64,000 nt of DNA from Bifidobacterium apousia (GTDB taxonomy: Bacteria > Actinomycetota > Actinomycetes > Actinomycetales > Bifidobacteriaceae), in NCBI RefSeq assembly GCF_007559275.1, contig NZ_VMHK01000003.1, forward strand, positions 124,001-188,000, written 5' to 3'. The notes under the pieces were generated by a model. That model did no database searches. It was given only the letters and a program-made list of their open reading frames with translations, and was not told the DNA's origin. The position numbers and the translations under genes were made by a program. Positions 24,676 to 34,112 of this stretch are shown piece by piece (the first letter of the stretch is position 1; each line of letters starts with the position of its first letter).

Positions 24676-27570
24676 TCAGTGAGCAGCCAGCTCCCAGTCC
24701 TGGCCTATGCCGGTGGACACGTCCAGGGGCACGGCCAATTCAACGGCATGTTCCATGGAATCCTTGACCAGCTTGGTGGCCTTGTCGGTCTCTCCGGGAG
24801 CGATCTCCACCACCAATTCATCGTGGATCTGCAGGGAGATGCGACTCTTCAGCCCCTGATCGGACAAGGCACGGCTGGCCTTGATCATGGCGATCTTCAT
24901 GATGTCGGCCGCCGACCCCTGGATGGGCGCATTCAGGGCGGCCCGCTCAGCAGCCTCACGGGTTGGACGACGCTTGGAGCGCAGCCCAGGGAAGTAGCGC
25001 CGCCGACCGAACATGGTCTCGGTGTAACCCTTCTCACGGGCATCGGCCACCAGGGACTCCAGGTACTCATGAACCTTGCCGAAGGTGGCGAAGTACTTGG
25101 CGCGCAGCACGTCAGCCGCAGCCGGGCTGATCTTAAGCTGCTGGGCCAGGCCGTAGGTGCTCAGTCCATAGGCCAGGCCGTAGCTCATGGCCTTCACATG
25201 GGAGCGCTGGTCCCCGGTGACCTCCTCCATGGGAATGTCGTAGACCAGGCTGGCCACGTACCGGTGGAAGTCGGCACCCGACTTGAAAGCATCGATCAGG
25301 GCCTGATCCCCGGAAAGATGGGCCATGATCCGCAGCTCCACCTGGGAGTAGTCCGAAGAGAGCAGCGCCTCGTAGCCGCTGCCAGGCACAAAGGCCGAGC
25401 GGATCTCGCGGCCCCTGGCATCACGGTTGGGGATGTTCTGGAGGTTGGGATCCACCGAGCTCAGCCGGCCAGTAGCGGCCACGGTCTGCTCGTAGGTGGT
25501 GTGCAGCCTTCCATCCCGAGGATTGACAGCCTCGCGCAGGGTCTGCACAATCTGCTTGAGCTTGTTGGTCTCCCTGTGCTTGAGCAGGGCGCCCAGAAAG
25601 TCGTTGGCCCGCTCGTTGTTGACCGACTTGATGTACAGGTCCTGCAGAACCGAGACATTGGTCGAGTAGGAACCGGTCTTGGTCCTGTGGGTGGGCACCA
25701 GGCCCATGTCGTCGAAAAGCACCTTGCTCAGCTGCTTGGGGCTCTGCAGGTTGACACGGCTGCCGGCCCTGTCCCAGGCGATTTCCTGAGCCTGGCGGGC
25801 TTCAGCGGCGAACCGGTCGTGCATCTCCTTCAGGCGGGCATCGTCCACCTTGGCGCCTTCGGTCTCCATCTGCGCCAGGACTGCCGAGGTGGGCAACTCT
25901 ATGGTGCGTAGCAGGCCGTACTGGTGACGCTCGTCCATCAGCTCCTGCAGCCGCTCGGAGACCATCATGACGTACTGCGCCTGGCGCAGAATCCGGGTCC
26001 CCCGCCTACGTTCGTCCTCGTCCTCTCGCCCGTCCAGGGCCAAGGCCCCCTGGGTAGCCTCGGGCTCCTCCTCTACGGGGATGGCCAGGAAATGGGCGAC
26101 GGCCTGCTCCAGGTTGTCGGCATGAAAATCAGGCTCAGCCAGATAGCCTGCCAGCTTGGTGTCGAACAAGGGCAGGGGCATGTGCAACCCCTGGCTCTCC
26201 AAGAGGTGCAGGTGCTCCTTGTAGCCATGGACCACGCAGGTGCCGATCCGCTGGTCGATCAGCTCCTGGATGGCCCCACGCATGTCTTGGTCAATATCTT
26301 CGGCCATGAGGACCAGACCATGGCCGTCCATGGAGAGAATGGCCAGCTCCTCCAGGCCATAGTCGCCGTGCTTGGCCCAGCCGATGGCGTGGAGAACCCA
26401 GTGCTCCTTCATGGCCTCGCTGCAGCACATGGCATGCTGGTCGGAGTCGCCGATGTCCTTGATTTTGTCCAGGGAATCGGCCATGGCCTTGACATGATCC
26501 GCCGAGCGCTGGCAAAGGGCCTTGTCCGGCAGGTGCTTCTCGCACCAATCCCGCAGCTGGTCGCCGGACTCCGCCTTATCACGCTCGGGCTGGACGAACT
26601 CCTCCTGCTTGTTGCTGACATCAACCAGTGCCGAGGCTGGAGAATAATCGTAATCGGCTACCGTGTTGAATCCGCGCAGGATCTTCTTGCGGGTCTGAGG
26701 GCCGAACTGCAACTGCTCGAAGATGGGCAGCACCTGATCCGTATGGATGGTGCCAAAACGCAGATCTTCCACCTTCACACCCAGGTCTAGGTCGCGCACC
26801 AGGGCGTTGACCTTCCGGTTGAGCCGCACCTGGTTGGCGTTCTCCGCCAGGGCCTGACCCTTCTTGCCGCCGATCTCATCGGCGTGCTCCAGGATGGAAT
26901 CCAGCGATCCGTACTTGTTGATCCACTTGGCGGCATAACCGTCGCCCACGCCCGGCACGCCAGGGATGTTGTCGGCGCCCTCGCCGCGCATGGCGGCCAG
27001 ATCGGGATACTGCTCCGGGGTCACCTTGTAACGATCCATGATGGCCTGGGGGGTCATGTGCTTGAGGTTCTTGAAGTGGTGGCCGGGGTAGAGCACGGTG
27101 ATGTCGTTGTCCACCAGCTGGAAGGCATCCCTGTCGCCCGACAGAACCAGGGTCTTGAACCCGGCCTGCTCCCCCATGGTGGCCAGTGTGCCGATGATGT
27201 CGTCGCCCTCGTAGCCGGGCTTTTCGATATAGGTGATGCCCAGGCCCTTGAGCAGGTCCTGGATCAGAGGGAGCTGGCTGAGCAGTTCCTTGGGGGCGGC
27301 CTCACGGGTGCCCTTGTACTGGGGCAGCATGGCATTGCGGAAGGTGCCGCCTTTGACATCAAAGGCTACGCCCATGTGGGTGGGCTTCTCCTTGGCCATG
27401 ACATCCGCCAGCATGGTGGCAAATCCCCACACCGCGTTGGTGGGCTGCCCGGTCGAGGTGGTGAAACTCTCGACCGGAAGGGCATAGAAGGCCCGGAAGG
27501 CCAGCGAATGTCCATCGACGACCAGCAGGGTGCGGCCGTCCTTGTCCTGCTTCTTCGTCTGGTCTTCCAT
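24676..27570 (-). CDS. polA: DNA polymerase I
   Basis: A 964-residue family A polymerase for Okazaki-fragment processing and repair. The 5' nuclease domain has LLVVDGHSLAFRAFYALP, GYEGDDIIGTLA and LSGDRDAFQLV. The middle domain lacks the exo I motif (DxE) expected for a 3'-5' exonuclease, so proofreading is probably absent, as in mycobacterial PolA. Polymerase motif A is SSDYSQVELRIMAHLSGD, the O-helix reads RSHVKAMSYGLAYG and motif C is QIHDELV. The O-helix has Tyr where E. coli has Phe762, a residue that lowers discrimination against dideoxynucleotides. The start lies 8 bases after pdtaR and has no Shine-Dalgarno; translational coupling is likely. Confidence 0.97.
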   Translation of the reverse strand: MEDQTKKQDKDGRTLLVVDGHSLAFRAFYALPVESFTTSTGQPTNAVWGFATMLADVMAKEKPTHMGVAFDVKGGTFRNAMLPQYKGTREAAPKELLSQLPLIQDLLKGLGITYIEKPGYEGDDIIGTLATMGEQAGFKTLVLSGDRDAFQLVDNDITVLYPGHHFKNLKHMTPQAIMDRYKVTPEQYPDLAAMRGEGADNIPGVPGVGDGYAAKWINKYGSLDSILEHADEIGGKKGQALAENANQVRLNRKVNALVRDLDLGVKVEDLRFGTIHTDQVLPIFEQLQFGPQTRKKILRGFNTVADYDYSPASALVDVSNKQEEFVQPERDKAESGDQLRDWCEKHLPDKALCQRSADHVKAMADSLDKIKDIGDSDQHAMCCSEAMKEHWVLHAIGWAKHGDYGLEELAILSMDGHGLVLMAEDIDQDMRGAIQELIDQRIGTCVVHGYKEHLHLLESQGLHMPLPLFDTKLAGYLAEPDFHADNLEQAVAHFLAIPVEEEPEATQGALALDGREDEDERRRGTRILRQAQYVMMVSERLQELMDERHQYGLLRTIELPTSAVLAQMETEGAKVDDARLKEMHDRFAAEARQAQEIAWDRAGSRVNLQSPKQLSKVLFDDMGLVPTHRTKTGSYSTNVSVLQDLYIKSVNNERANDFLGALLKHRETNKLKQIVQTLREAVNPRDGRLHTTYEQTVAATGRLSSVDPNLQNIPNRDARGREIRSAFVPGSGYEALLSSDYSQVELRIMAHLSGDQALIDAFKSGADFHRYVASLVYDIPMEEVTGDQRSHVKAMSYGLAYGLSTYGLAQQLKISPAAADVLRAKYFATFGKVHEYLESLVADAREKGYTETMFGRRRYFPGLRSKRRPTREAAERAALNAPIQGSAADIMKIAMIKASRALSDQGLKSRISLQIHDELVVEIAPGETDKATKLVKDSMEHAVELAVPLDVSTGIGQDWELAAH

Positions 27571-27577
27571 GGGAGGG

Positions 27578-28210
27578 CTAACGGTCGTTCTGGTTGGCCA
27601 CGTTGTTGATGACCACGTCGGCCACCTCCTGCATGGTCAGCCTGCGGTCCATGGAGGTCTTCTGGATCCAGCGGAAGGCCTCGGACTCGGTCATCCCCAT
27701 GCTCTCCATGAGCAGGCCCTTGGCCCGATCCACCCGCTTGCGGGCCTCGAAGCGGGCCTTCATGTCGGTGACCTCGTCCTTCAGGGCGTTGATCTGGTCG
27801 AAGCGTGAGATAGCTACCTCAAGGGCCGGCAGCAGCTTTTCAGGAGCGAAAGGCTTGACCACGTAGGCCATGGCTCCAGCATCAGCCGCCTTCTCAACCA
27901 GGCTCTGCTGGGAGAACGCCGTCAGCATAACCACCGGGGCCAGGTTCTCCTTGCCGATCTCAGTGGCGGCGGTAATGCCGTCAGTGCCGGGCATCTTCAC
28001 ATCCATGACCACCACGTCAGGCCTCAGCTCGCGAGTCAGATCAATGGCCTCCTGGCCGCTGGCCGCCTGGCCGACCACGTCATAGCCGGCATCCTCGAGA
28101 GCTTCGACGGTATCGAGCCTGATCAAAGCCTCGTCCTCCGCCACAACCACGGTCCGCCCTTCGGGGGAATCGCTGCGGTTCTTACTCTCTGAAGCCACTT
28201 TCAACCTCAT
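27578..28210 (-). CDS. pdtaR: ANTAR-domain response regulator (PdtaR-like)
   Basis: A 210-residue two-component output protein. The receiver domain carries AEDEALIRLD, the phospho-acceptor Asp in VVVMDVKMPGTDG, TAFSQ and VKPF. A coiled segment leads to the C-terminal ANTAR domain, DRAKGLLMESMGMTESEAFRWIQKTSMDRR, which binds paired RNA hairpins and acts by antitermination. It resembles mycobacterial PdtaR (Rv1626) closely. Its partner kinase PdtaS is at 57294-58781 in this window. ATG 28210 fits the homologues best; 28225 is possible. A tRNA-Leu precedes it and polA follows in the same operon. RNA targets are unknown. Confidence 0.92.
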   Translation of the reverse strand: MRLKVASESKNRSDSPEGRTVVVAEDEALIRLDTVEALEDAGYDVVGQAASGQEAIDLTRELRPDVVVMDVKMPGTDGITAATEIGKENLAPVVMLTAFSQQSLVEKAADAGAMAYVVKPFAPEKLLPALEVAISRFDQINALKDEVTDMKARFEARKRVDRAKGLLMESMGMTESEAFRWIQKTSMDRRLTMQEVADVVINNVANQNDR

Positions 28211-28274
28211 TTCCTGAAAGTCCATCCGAGCTTCAGCGGAAACCGATGAGAGACGGATGGGGTTCGCTTTATCG

Positions 28275-28348
28275 TGCCCCCGGTGAGACTCGAACTCACA
28301 CTGCACGGATTTTGAGGCCGTTTCCTCTACCAATTGGGATACGGGGGC
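28275..28348 (-). tRNA. tRNA-Leu(CAA), short variable loop
   Basis: A 74-nt cloverleaf on the minus strand: acceptor GCCCCCG with CGGGGGC plus A, T arm GTGAG-TTCGAGT-CTCAC, and anticodon loop CTCAAAA with anticodon CAA. The pair closing the anticodon loop (31-39) is a C-T mismatch. The variable region is only about five bases, unlike the long arm of normal leucine tRNAs. Confidence 0.8.
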
Positions 28349-28466
28349 TTTTCGTTACCACAGAGAATCTACCATACTTTGGCGACGACGCAAGGTTATT
28401 CGTGTTGAATCTGCCTTAGAATGAAGACAGGTATGTATACAGGCACATCAGCAGTCGAAGGAGAGC

Positions 28467-29063
28467 ATGATGACCACTCAGATCTATCGACGGTTCGATC
28501 CTTGGCGCACCTCCCCCGTCCAGGAGAAGGCCCGCAAGCAGATTATGGACAGCCACTACTTCAGCGTCGACAGGGTCACCTTTGAATCCAGCGACAATCA
28601 GACCTTCGATCGCAGCATCGTCAGCGAGAAGCATGGAGACACCATCGCCGTCCTGGCCATCACCGACGACGGAAGGATACCGCTGGTCGAGCAGTACCGT
28701 CTGCCCACCCACCGCTGGACCCTTGAGCTGCCGGCCGGGCATCCGCTCAACGACAAGGAAGCCCCCATCGATGTGGCCACCAGGCGGTTGCGCGAGGAGG
28801 CCGGATACAAGGCTGCCTCCTTTAACCAGTTCGCTAGGTTCATCAATACTCCCAGCTTCTCCACCCAGCACACCACGCTCTTCTACGCGGAGGGCCTGAC
28901 CCCGGTCCAGCCGGCCAGCCTGGCACCAGAGACCCCGCACCAGAACGTGCGACTCTTCACCGTGGATGAGGCCTACGACATGGTGATTGCAGGGACCATA
29001 CTGGACGCCAAAACCACCATCGCCATCCTGCGGGCCAAAATCGGACTTTCCGACCTGCACTGA
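28467..29063 (+). CDS. Nudix hydrolase with divergent Nudix box
   Basis: A 198-residue soluble protein. LELPAGHPLNDKEAP followed by RRLREEAGYKA aligns with the ELPAG...RELxEExG Nudix box, but the first Glu of REL is Arg and one extra residue lies before the first Glu. The metal-binding EE pair is kept, so activity is possible. The surrounding fold resembles ADP-ribose pyrophosphatases. The start has GAAGGAGAGC; ATG at 28467 or 28470. It is a single gene, divergent from the tRNA and convergent with pyk. Confidence 0.8.
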   Translation: MMTTQIYRRFDPWRTSPVQEKARKQIMDSHYFSVDRVTFESSDNQTFDRSIVSEKHGDTIAVLAITDDGRIPLVEQYRLPTHRWTLELPAGHPLNDKEAPIDVATRRLREEAGYKAASFNQFARFINTPSFSTQHTTLFYAEGLTPVQPASLAPETPHQNVRLFTVDEAYDMVIAGTILDAKTTIAILRAKIGLSDLH

Positions 29064-29135
29064 CGCACAGATCTGGAGCTACTGCATGTTTTCACAGGTT
29101 GACATATCTGGTTGAGACCGGCACCTTCAGACAAG

Positions 29136-29252
29136 GAACCGGTGGCCTCTCCCCCCTGCATTTACCAACGGGGAAAGACCACCGGTTCACTGCTTCATCA
29201 GCATCTTGGGAATCTCAGGGTCCGCCTGACTGACTCAATCGACAGTCAGGCG
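29136..29252. terminator. Two hairpins between the Nudix gene and pyk
   Basis: Arms GAACCGGTGG (29136-29145) and CCACCGGTTC (29179-29188) form one stem; CCGCCTGACTG (29222-29232) and CAGTCAGGCGG (29242-29252) form a perfect second stem, extended outward by GAATCTCAG/CTGAGAATC with one mismatch. They separate convergent genes. Neither has a clear T-run. Confidence 0.65.
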
Positions 29253-29265
29253 GCAAATCTGAGAA

Positions 29266-30708
29266 TCACTCGTTGGAGCCCACGGTGTGGACGTAGATGC
29301 AGTCGGTGTTGCCCGGCTCATGCTCGCCCTGGGCGCAGCTGAGCACCACCAGGCAGTCGCCGTCGGAGACCTTGCCCTGCTTCTTCAAGGTGGAGTCCAC
29401 GAAGTTCATCAGGTCTGCGCGATTGAAGTCGTGGTAGTCCTGCCCGCAGAGGAACGCCTCGGTGCCCCAGCTCAAGGCCAGCCAATGATAGGTGTGCTCA
29501 TTGGTGGTCAGTGCATAGATGGGGGCAGCCGGACGCTCGCGGGAGATCCGGTGCACGGTGTTGCCCGTCTGGGTGAAGGCCACGATGGCCTTGGCGTTGA
29601 TCTTGTCGGCCAGATCCACGGCGGCGGAGGAGACGGCGCCAGAGTTGGACATATCCAGGTTGTGCATGGCCGGGATACGGTCGAAGCCGTGCGTGGTGGC
29701 GTAGTCGGAGATCCGGGCCATGGTGGACACCGTGGTGTCGGGGTATTCGCCCACGGCGGTCTCATTGGAGGTCATGGTGGCATCGGCGCCGTCAAGAACG
29801 GCATTGGCGCAGTCGGAGGCCTCAGCGCGGCTGGGGATGGGCGAATGCACCATGGAGCCCAGGACCTCGGTGGCGACGATGACCGGCTTGGCGTACTGAC
29901 GGGCCAGCTCGATGCAGCGCTTGGTCACCAGTGGGACCTGCTCGAAGGGCATCTCCACAGCCATATCGCCGCGGGCCACCATGATGCCGTCAAAGGCCTT
30001 GACGATCTCCTCCAGGTTCTCAACAGCCTGGGGCTTCTCGATCTTGGCCACGATGGGGATGCGGCGACCCTCCTCGTCCATGATCTCGTGGGCGCGGTCG
30101 ATGTCGGTGGCGAAGCGGACGAAGGACATGGCGATGATGTCGGCGCCGGTGCGGATGCCCCAACGCAGGTCCTCCTCGTCCTTGGGGGTCAACGCCGGCA
30201 GACTCACAGCCACGCCAGGCAGGTTGATGCCCTTGTGGGAGGAGACAGAACCGGCCACGACCACCTTGGTGTAGACCTGGTTGCCCTCGACCTTGGTGAC
30301 CTCCAGGCGGACCTTGCCGTCGTCAATCAGGATGGGATCGCCGGGGTGGCAGTCCCCGGGCAGACCCTTGAAGGTGGTGGAGGTCATGTGCTCGTCACCC
30401 TCGACATCGTCGGTGGTGATGATGAACTCCTGACCCTCCTTGAGATTGACCTTGTCTTCGCCCTGCTCATTCTTCTTGAACCAGCCACAGCGAATCTTGG
30501 GACCTTGCAGATCGACCAGGGCCGCCACGTTTCGTCCAGTCTCCTTGCTGGCCTGACGAACGTTGTTGTAAACCTTGAGGTGATCTTCAGGGGTGCCGTG
30601 TGACCGGTTGAGCCTGGCCACATCCATGCCGGCATTGACCAGCTTGGTGATGTTCTCCAGAGACTCCGAAGCCGGCCCGATGGTGTCGACGATCTTGGCT
30701 TTGCGCAT
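29266..30708 (-). CDS. pyk: Pyruvate kinase
   Basis: This 480-residue glycolytic enzyme makes pyruvate and ATP from phosphoenolpyruvate and ADP. Order of motifs: KIVDTIGPAS, the variant DVARLNRSHGT (Arg where most have Phe), DLQGPKIR, the catalytic Lys in VAKIEKPQAVEN, MVARGDMAVEMPFEQVP, and ATEVLGSMVHSPIPSRAEASD in place of ATQMLESM. The C-terminal allosteric domain (about 350-480) is complete. These variants are normal for bifidobacteria as I recall. The promoter region holds a LacI-type palindrome at 30784-30795. AGG precedes the ATG. Confidence 0.97.
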   Translation of the reverse strand: MRKAKIVDTIGPASESLENITKLVNAGMDVARLNRSHGTPEDHLKVYNNVRQASKETGRNVAALVDLQGPKIRCGWFKKNEQGEDKVNLKEGQEFIITTDDVEGDEHMTSTTFKGLPGDCHPGDPILIDDGKVRLEVTKVEGNQVYTKVVVAGSVSSHKGINLPGVAVSLPALTPKDEEDLRWGIRTGADIIAMSFVRFATDIDRAHEIMDEEGRRIPIVAKIEKPQAVENLEEIVKAFDGIMVARGDMAVEMPFEQVPLVTKRCIELARQYAKPVIVATEVLGSMVHSPIPSRAEASDCANAVLDGADATMTSNETAVGEYPDTTVSTMARISDYATTHGFDRIPAMHNLDMSNSGAVSSAAVDLADKINAKAIVAFTQTGNTVHRISRERPAAPIYALTTNEHTYHWLALSWGTEAFLCGQDYHDFNRADLMNFVDSTLKKQGKVSDGDCLVVLSCAQGEHEPGNTDCIYVHTVGSNE

Positions 30709-30745
30709 ATGCTACCTGCCTGTTCTTTTTCCTGTTTACCGTTCT

Positions 30746-30795
30746 ATTGTACAGACTCGGCCTGATGGAAACCACTATTTCCCGTTAGCGCTAAC
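30746..30795 (-). promoter_or_regulatory. pyk promoter region with LacI-type operator
   Basis: On the minus strand a -10 TACAAT lies at 30746-30751. Upstream is the perfect 12-mer palindrome GTTAGCGCTAAC (30784-30795), of the kind bound by LacI-family regulators; AraQ is the bifidobacterial regulator known for central carbon genes. The site lies before, not over, the core promoter. Confidence 0.55.
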
Positions 30796-30819
30796 ACCCC
30801 TTGTGATTCAAAGGTTTGT

Positions 30820-31821
30820 TTATTGGTTTTTCCCCTGCGAGGCTGTTGCAAGGGACTGGCGACGGCTCTTGAGCACTGAAGCCAAAGCCGCGATGCCTAC
30901 GGCCAGGACGATGACCAGCAGGGATGCCCAGGTCGGAATATCAGGAACGGCTGTCAGGGGGTGCCCGCCGTTGATGAAAGGCAAGGTGTTGCCGTGCAGA
31001 GCCTCCAGGATCAGCTTGACGCCGATGAAGGCCAGGACCACAGCCAGCCCCAGGGGCAGATACTCCAGCTTGTCCAGCAGGGATCCCAGCAGGAAGTAGA
31101 GCTGCTGAAGGCCCAGCAGGGCAAAGACATTGGAGGTGAAGACGATGAAGGGATCCTTGGTCAGTCCGAAGATGGCCGGAATGGAGTCAAAGGCGAACAT
31201 GACATCGGTGGTGCCGATGGCCAGGAAGACCACCAGCATGGGCGTGAAATAGCGCTTGCCCTCGAAGGTGGTCCGCAGACGCTCACCATCGTAATGGCTG
31301 GTGATAGGGATGACCCGGCGCAGGGCCCTGATCAGCCCGTTCTCGTGGTACTCCTCCTGCTTGCCCCGGCTGGAGACCATGTTCCAGGCGGTATAGAGCA
31401 GGAAGAAGCCGAAGATGAAGAAGACCCAGGTGAAGCGGGTGATCAGCGCCGTCCCGGCCAGGATGAAGACGCCGCGCAGCAGCAGGGCGATGGTGATGCC
31501 GACGCTGAGCACATAGCGCTGAAGCTGCAGGGGCACGGCGAAATTGCTCATGATGATGACGAAGACGAAGAGGTTGTCGATGCTGAGCGAGTATTCGGTC
31601 AGCCAGCCCGAATAGAACTCGATGGCCGGCTTGGATCCGGCCACCTTCCAGATCAAAGCACCAAAAATCAGAGCCATGACCACGAAGAAGCCGATGTGCC
31701 TGACGCACTCGCCGGTCGAAGGCACGTGCGGCCTACGCCCGATCACCAGAAGATCGACCACGAAGAAGACGGCCAGCACAACCAGGCTCACAACCATGAA
31801 CGGCAGAGGTGTCTCGGACAT
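30820..31821 (-). CDS. TerC/Alx-family membrane protein
   Basis: A 333-residue integral membrane protein with about nine helices. Conserved acidic residues in membrane segments are seen in VVDLLVIG, EYSLSIDNLFVFVII and TDVMFAFDSIPAI, the family hallmarks. TerC/Alx proteins are linked to metal export, especially manganese. ATG 31821 is preferred over 31842. I looked for a yybP-ykoY riboswitch upstream, which often precedes such genes, and did not find one. It is followed by the pyk control region. Confidence 0.9.
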   Translation of the reverse strand: MSETPLPFMVVSLVVLAVFFVVDLLVIGRRPHVPSTGECVRHIGFFVVMALIFGALIWKVAGSKPAIEFYSGWLTEYSLSIDNLFVFVIIMSNFAVPLQLQRYVLSVGITIALLLRGVFILAGTALITRFTWVFFIFGFFLLYTAWNMVSSRGKQEEYHENGLIRALRRVIPITSHYDGERLRTTFEGKRYFTPMLVVFLAIGTTDVMFAFDSIPAIFGLTKDPFIVFTSNVFALLGLQQLYFLLGSLLDKLEYLPLGLAVVLAFIGVKLILEALHGNTLPFINGGHPLTAVPDIPTWASLLVIVLAVGIAALASVLKSRRQSLATASQGKNQ

Positions 31822-31902
31822 ACCACCAGACTCTAGCGGCAAGATATGACGTGCTCGTCTCCCCCGTCTGCCCGTAGGACATCCTCACAGGCAGCGGTCT
31901 GC

Positions 31903-31948
31903 AAGTCGGGCCTGTGATGCTCTTGCCTCCACATCACAGGCCCGACTT
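31903..31948 (-). terminator. Perfect 17-bp hairpin downstream of uvrB
   Basis: AAGTCGGGCCTGTGATG (31903-31919) is inverted at 31932-31948 around a 12-base loop, 14 bases past the uvrB stop. No T-run. Confidence 0.7.
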
Positions 31949-31962
31949 ACGTATTGGTCTGC

Positions 31963-34074
31963 TTACTTTTTGGCCTCGGTCATCTGACGCAGCTCCTTCT
32001 TCAGATCCTTGATTTCGTCGCGCAGACGGGCTGCAAGCTCGAACTGCAGCTGTTGCGCAGCCGTGTGCATCTGGTCGCTCAGCTGACGGATCAGGTCGGC
32101 AAGGTCCTGCGCCGGCAGACCGGCCTGGAGGATCTCCTGATGCCGCTTGTCAGCCTCGTCCTTGTCATAGAGGGGCACGCCCAGGTGGGAGTTGCCGGCC
32201 TTGTTGGCGTTGCGGTAGCCGCCCGCCAGCAGGGTCTGGGTGTCCACGTCTTCCTTGGCCAGCATGTCGTTGACGTCGCTGATTTTCTTGATCAGCGGCT
32301 TGGGGTCCACGCCGTGCTCCTTGTTGTAGGCGATCTGCTTGGCCCGGCGACGGTTGGTCTCGCTGATGGCCTTGTCCATGGAGTCGGTGACCTCGTCCGC
32401 GTACATGATGACCTTGCCGGACACGTTCCTGGCCGCACGGCCGATGGTCTGGATCAGGGAGCGGTAGGAGCGCAGGAAGCCCTCCTTGTCCGCATCCAGA
32501 ATAGCCACCAGGGAGACCTCGGGCAGGTCCAGCCCCTCGCGCAGGAGGTTGATGCCCACAATGACGTCGATCTTGCCCTCGCGCAGCTCCCGCAGGAGCT
32601 CCACCCGCCGCAGGGTGTCCACGTCCGAATGCAGATACTCCACCTTGATGTCGCGCTCCAGCAGGTAGTCGGTCAGATCCTCGGCCATCTTCTTGGTCAG
32701 CGTGGTCACCAGAACACGCTCGTGACGATCCACCCGGGCCTTGATCTCGTCCAGGAGGTCGTCCACCTGGCCCTTGACCGGCCTGACCTCCACCTCGGGA
32801 TCCAGAAGGCCTGTGGGTCGGATGACCTGCTCCACCACCCCGTCGGACAGGCCCATCTCATAGTCGCCCGGCGTAGCCGACAGGTAGACGGTCTGGCCCA
32901 CCTTGTCCAGAAACTCGGGCCACTTGAGCGGACGGTTGTCCATGGCCGAGGGCAGACGGAAGCCGTGCTCGACCAGGGTCCGCTTGCGGCTGGCATCCCC
33001 CTCGTACATGGCTCCGATCTGGGGAACCGTCACATGGGACTCGTCGATGACCAACAGGAAGTCGTCGGGGAAGAAGTCCAGCAGGGTATGGGGCGGGGAA
33101 CCGGGTTCGCGCCCGTCGAAGTGGCGGGAATAGTTCTCCACTCCAGAGCAGGTGCCGATCTGGGTGAGCATCTCCAGGTCGTAGGTGGTGCGCATGGTCA
33201 GCCTCTGGGCCTCCAGCTCCTTGCCCTGCTTGCGCAGCTGGCCCACACGCCAGTCCAGCTCCTCCTTGATGGTCTTCAGGGCGCGCTCCATCCGCTCGGG
33301 ACCGGCCACATAGTGGGAGGCGGGGAAGATGTGCACGGAGGTCTCATGGGCGATCTCGTCTCCGGTCAGCGGGTGCAGTGTGGAGATGCGGTCGATCTCG
33401 TCCCCGAAGAATTCGATGCGGACGGCCAGCTCCTCATAGACGGGGATGATCTCGACTGTGTCGCCGCGCACGCGGAAGGTGCCACGGGTGAAGGCGATGT
33501 CGTTGCGCTTGTACTGCATGTCCACGAACTTGCGCAGCAGGTCGTCGCGGTTGATCCGGTCACCCTCGTGCAGGAAGAGCATGCGTCCGGCGTATTCCTC
33601 GGGCGTGCCCAAGCCGTAGATGCAGGAGACGGTGGCCACCACCACACAGTCGCGCCTGGTCAGCAGGTTGGCCGTGGCGGCGTGCCGGAGCCGCTCCACG
33701 TCGTCGTTGATGTTCGAGTCCTTCTCGATATAGGTATCCGTTTGAGGGATGTAGGCCTCGGGCTGGTAGTAGTCGTAGTAGGAGACGAAGTAGGAGACCG
33801 CGTTGTCGGGCATGAGCTCGCGGAACTCGGCGCAGAGCTGGGCGGCCAGGGTCTTGTTGGGCTCCAGAATCAGAGTGGGCCGCTGCAGGCGCTCGATCAG
33901 CCAGGCCGTGGTCGCGGTCTTGCCGGTGCCGGTGGCGCCCATGAGCACCACGTCGTTCTCGCCGTTCTCGATCCGAGTGGCCAGCTCCTCGATGGCCTCT
34001 GGCTGGTCGCCGGAGGGCTTGTAGGGAGACTTGACCACGAAGGGCTTGTCGGTCCGCTCAATGTTGAACCCCAT
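31963..34074 (-). CDS. uvrB: Excinuclease ABC subunit B
   Basis: This 703-residue helicase-like subunit of nucleotide excision repair verifies damage and positions UvrC. Walker A is [13 protein letters not shown], the beta-hairpin has [21 protein letters not shown], the Walker B segment is [10 protein letters not shown], and motif VI is QTIGRAARN. The C-terminal UVR motif ([20 protein letters not shown]) that contacts UvrC is present. A LexA box identical to that of umuDC lies at 34177-34192, about 100 bases upstream and inside coaE, so it is probably SOS-induced from an internal promoter. Confidence 0.98.
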   Translation of the reverse strand: MGFNIERTDKPFVVKSPYKPSGDQPEAIEELATRIENGENDVVLMGATGTGKTATTAWLIERLQRPTLILEPNKTLAAQLCAEFRELMPDNAVSYFVSYYDYYQPEAYIPQTDTYIEKDSNINDDVERLRHAATANLLTRRDCVVVATVSCIYGLGTPEEYAGRMLFLHEGDRINRDDLLRKFVDMQYKRNDIAFTRGTFRVRGDTVEIIPVYEELAVRIEFFGDEIDRISTLHPLTGDEIAHETSVHIFPASHYVAGPERMERALKTIKEELDWRVGQLRKQGKELEAQRLTMRTTYDLEMLTQIGTCSGVENYSRHFDGREPGSPPHTLLDFFPDDFLLVIDESHVTVPQIGAMYEGDASRKRTLVEHGFRLPSAMDNRPLKWPEFLDKVGQTVYLSATPGDYEMGLSDGVVEQVIRPTGLLDPEVEVRPVKGQVDDLLDEIKARVDRHERVLVTTLTKKMAEDLTDYLLERDIKVEYLHSDVDTLRRVELLRELREGKIDVIVGINLLREGLDLPEVSLVAILDADKEGFLRSYRSLIQTIGRAARNVSGKVIMYADEVTDSMDKAISETNRRRAKQIAYNKEHGVDPKPLIKKISDVNDMLAKEDVDTQTLLAGGYRNANKAGNSHLGVPLYDKDEADKRHQEILQAGLPAQDLADLIRQLSDQMHTAAQQLQFELAARLRDEIKDLKKELRQMTEAKK

Positions 34075-34112
34075 GAAACTCCCTTCCAGGATGCGTCATT
34101 CGCCAAGGCCCC

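Noticed and set aside
31822-31962. Possible yybP-ykoY manganese riboswitch before the TerC-family gene
   Set aside because: The conserved internal loops are not present; only the uvrB hairpin and a short leader are seen.
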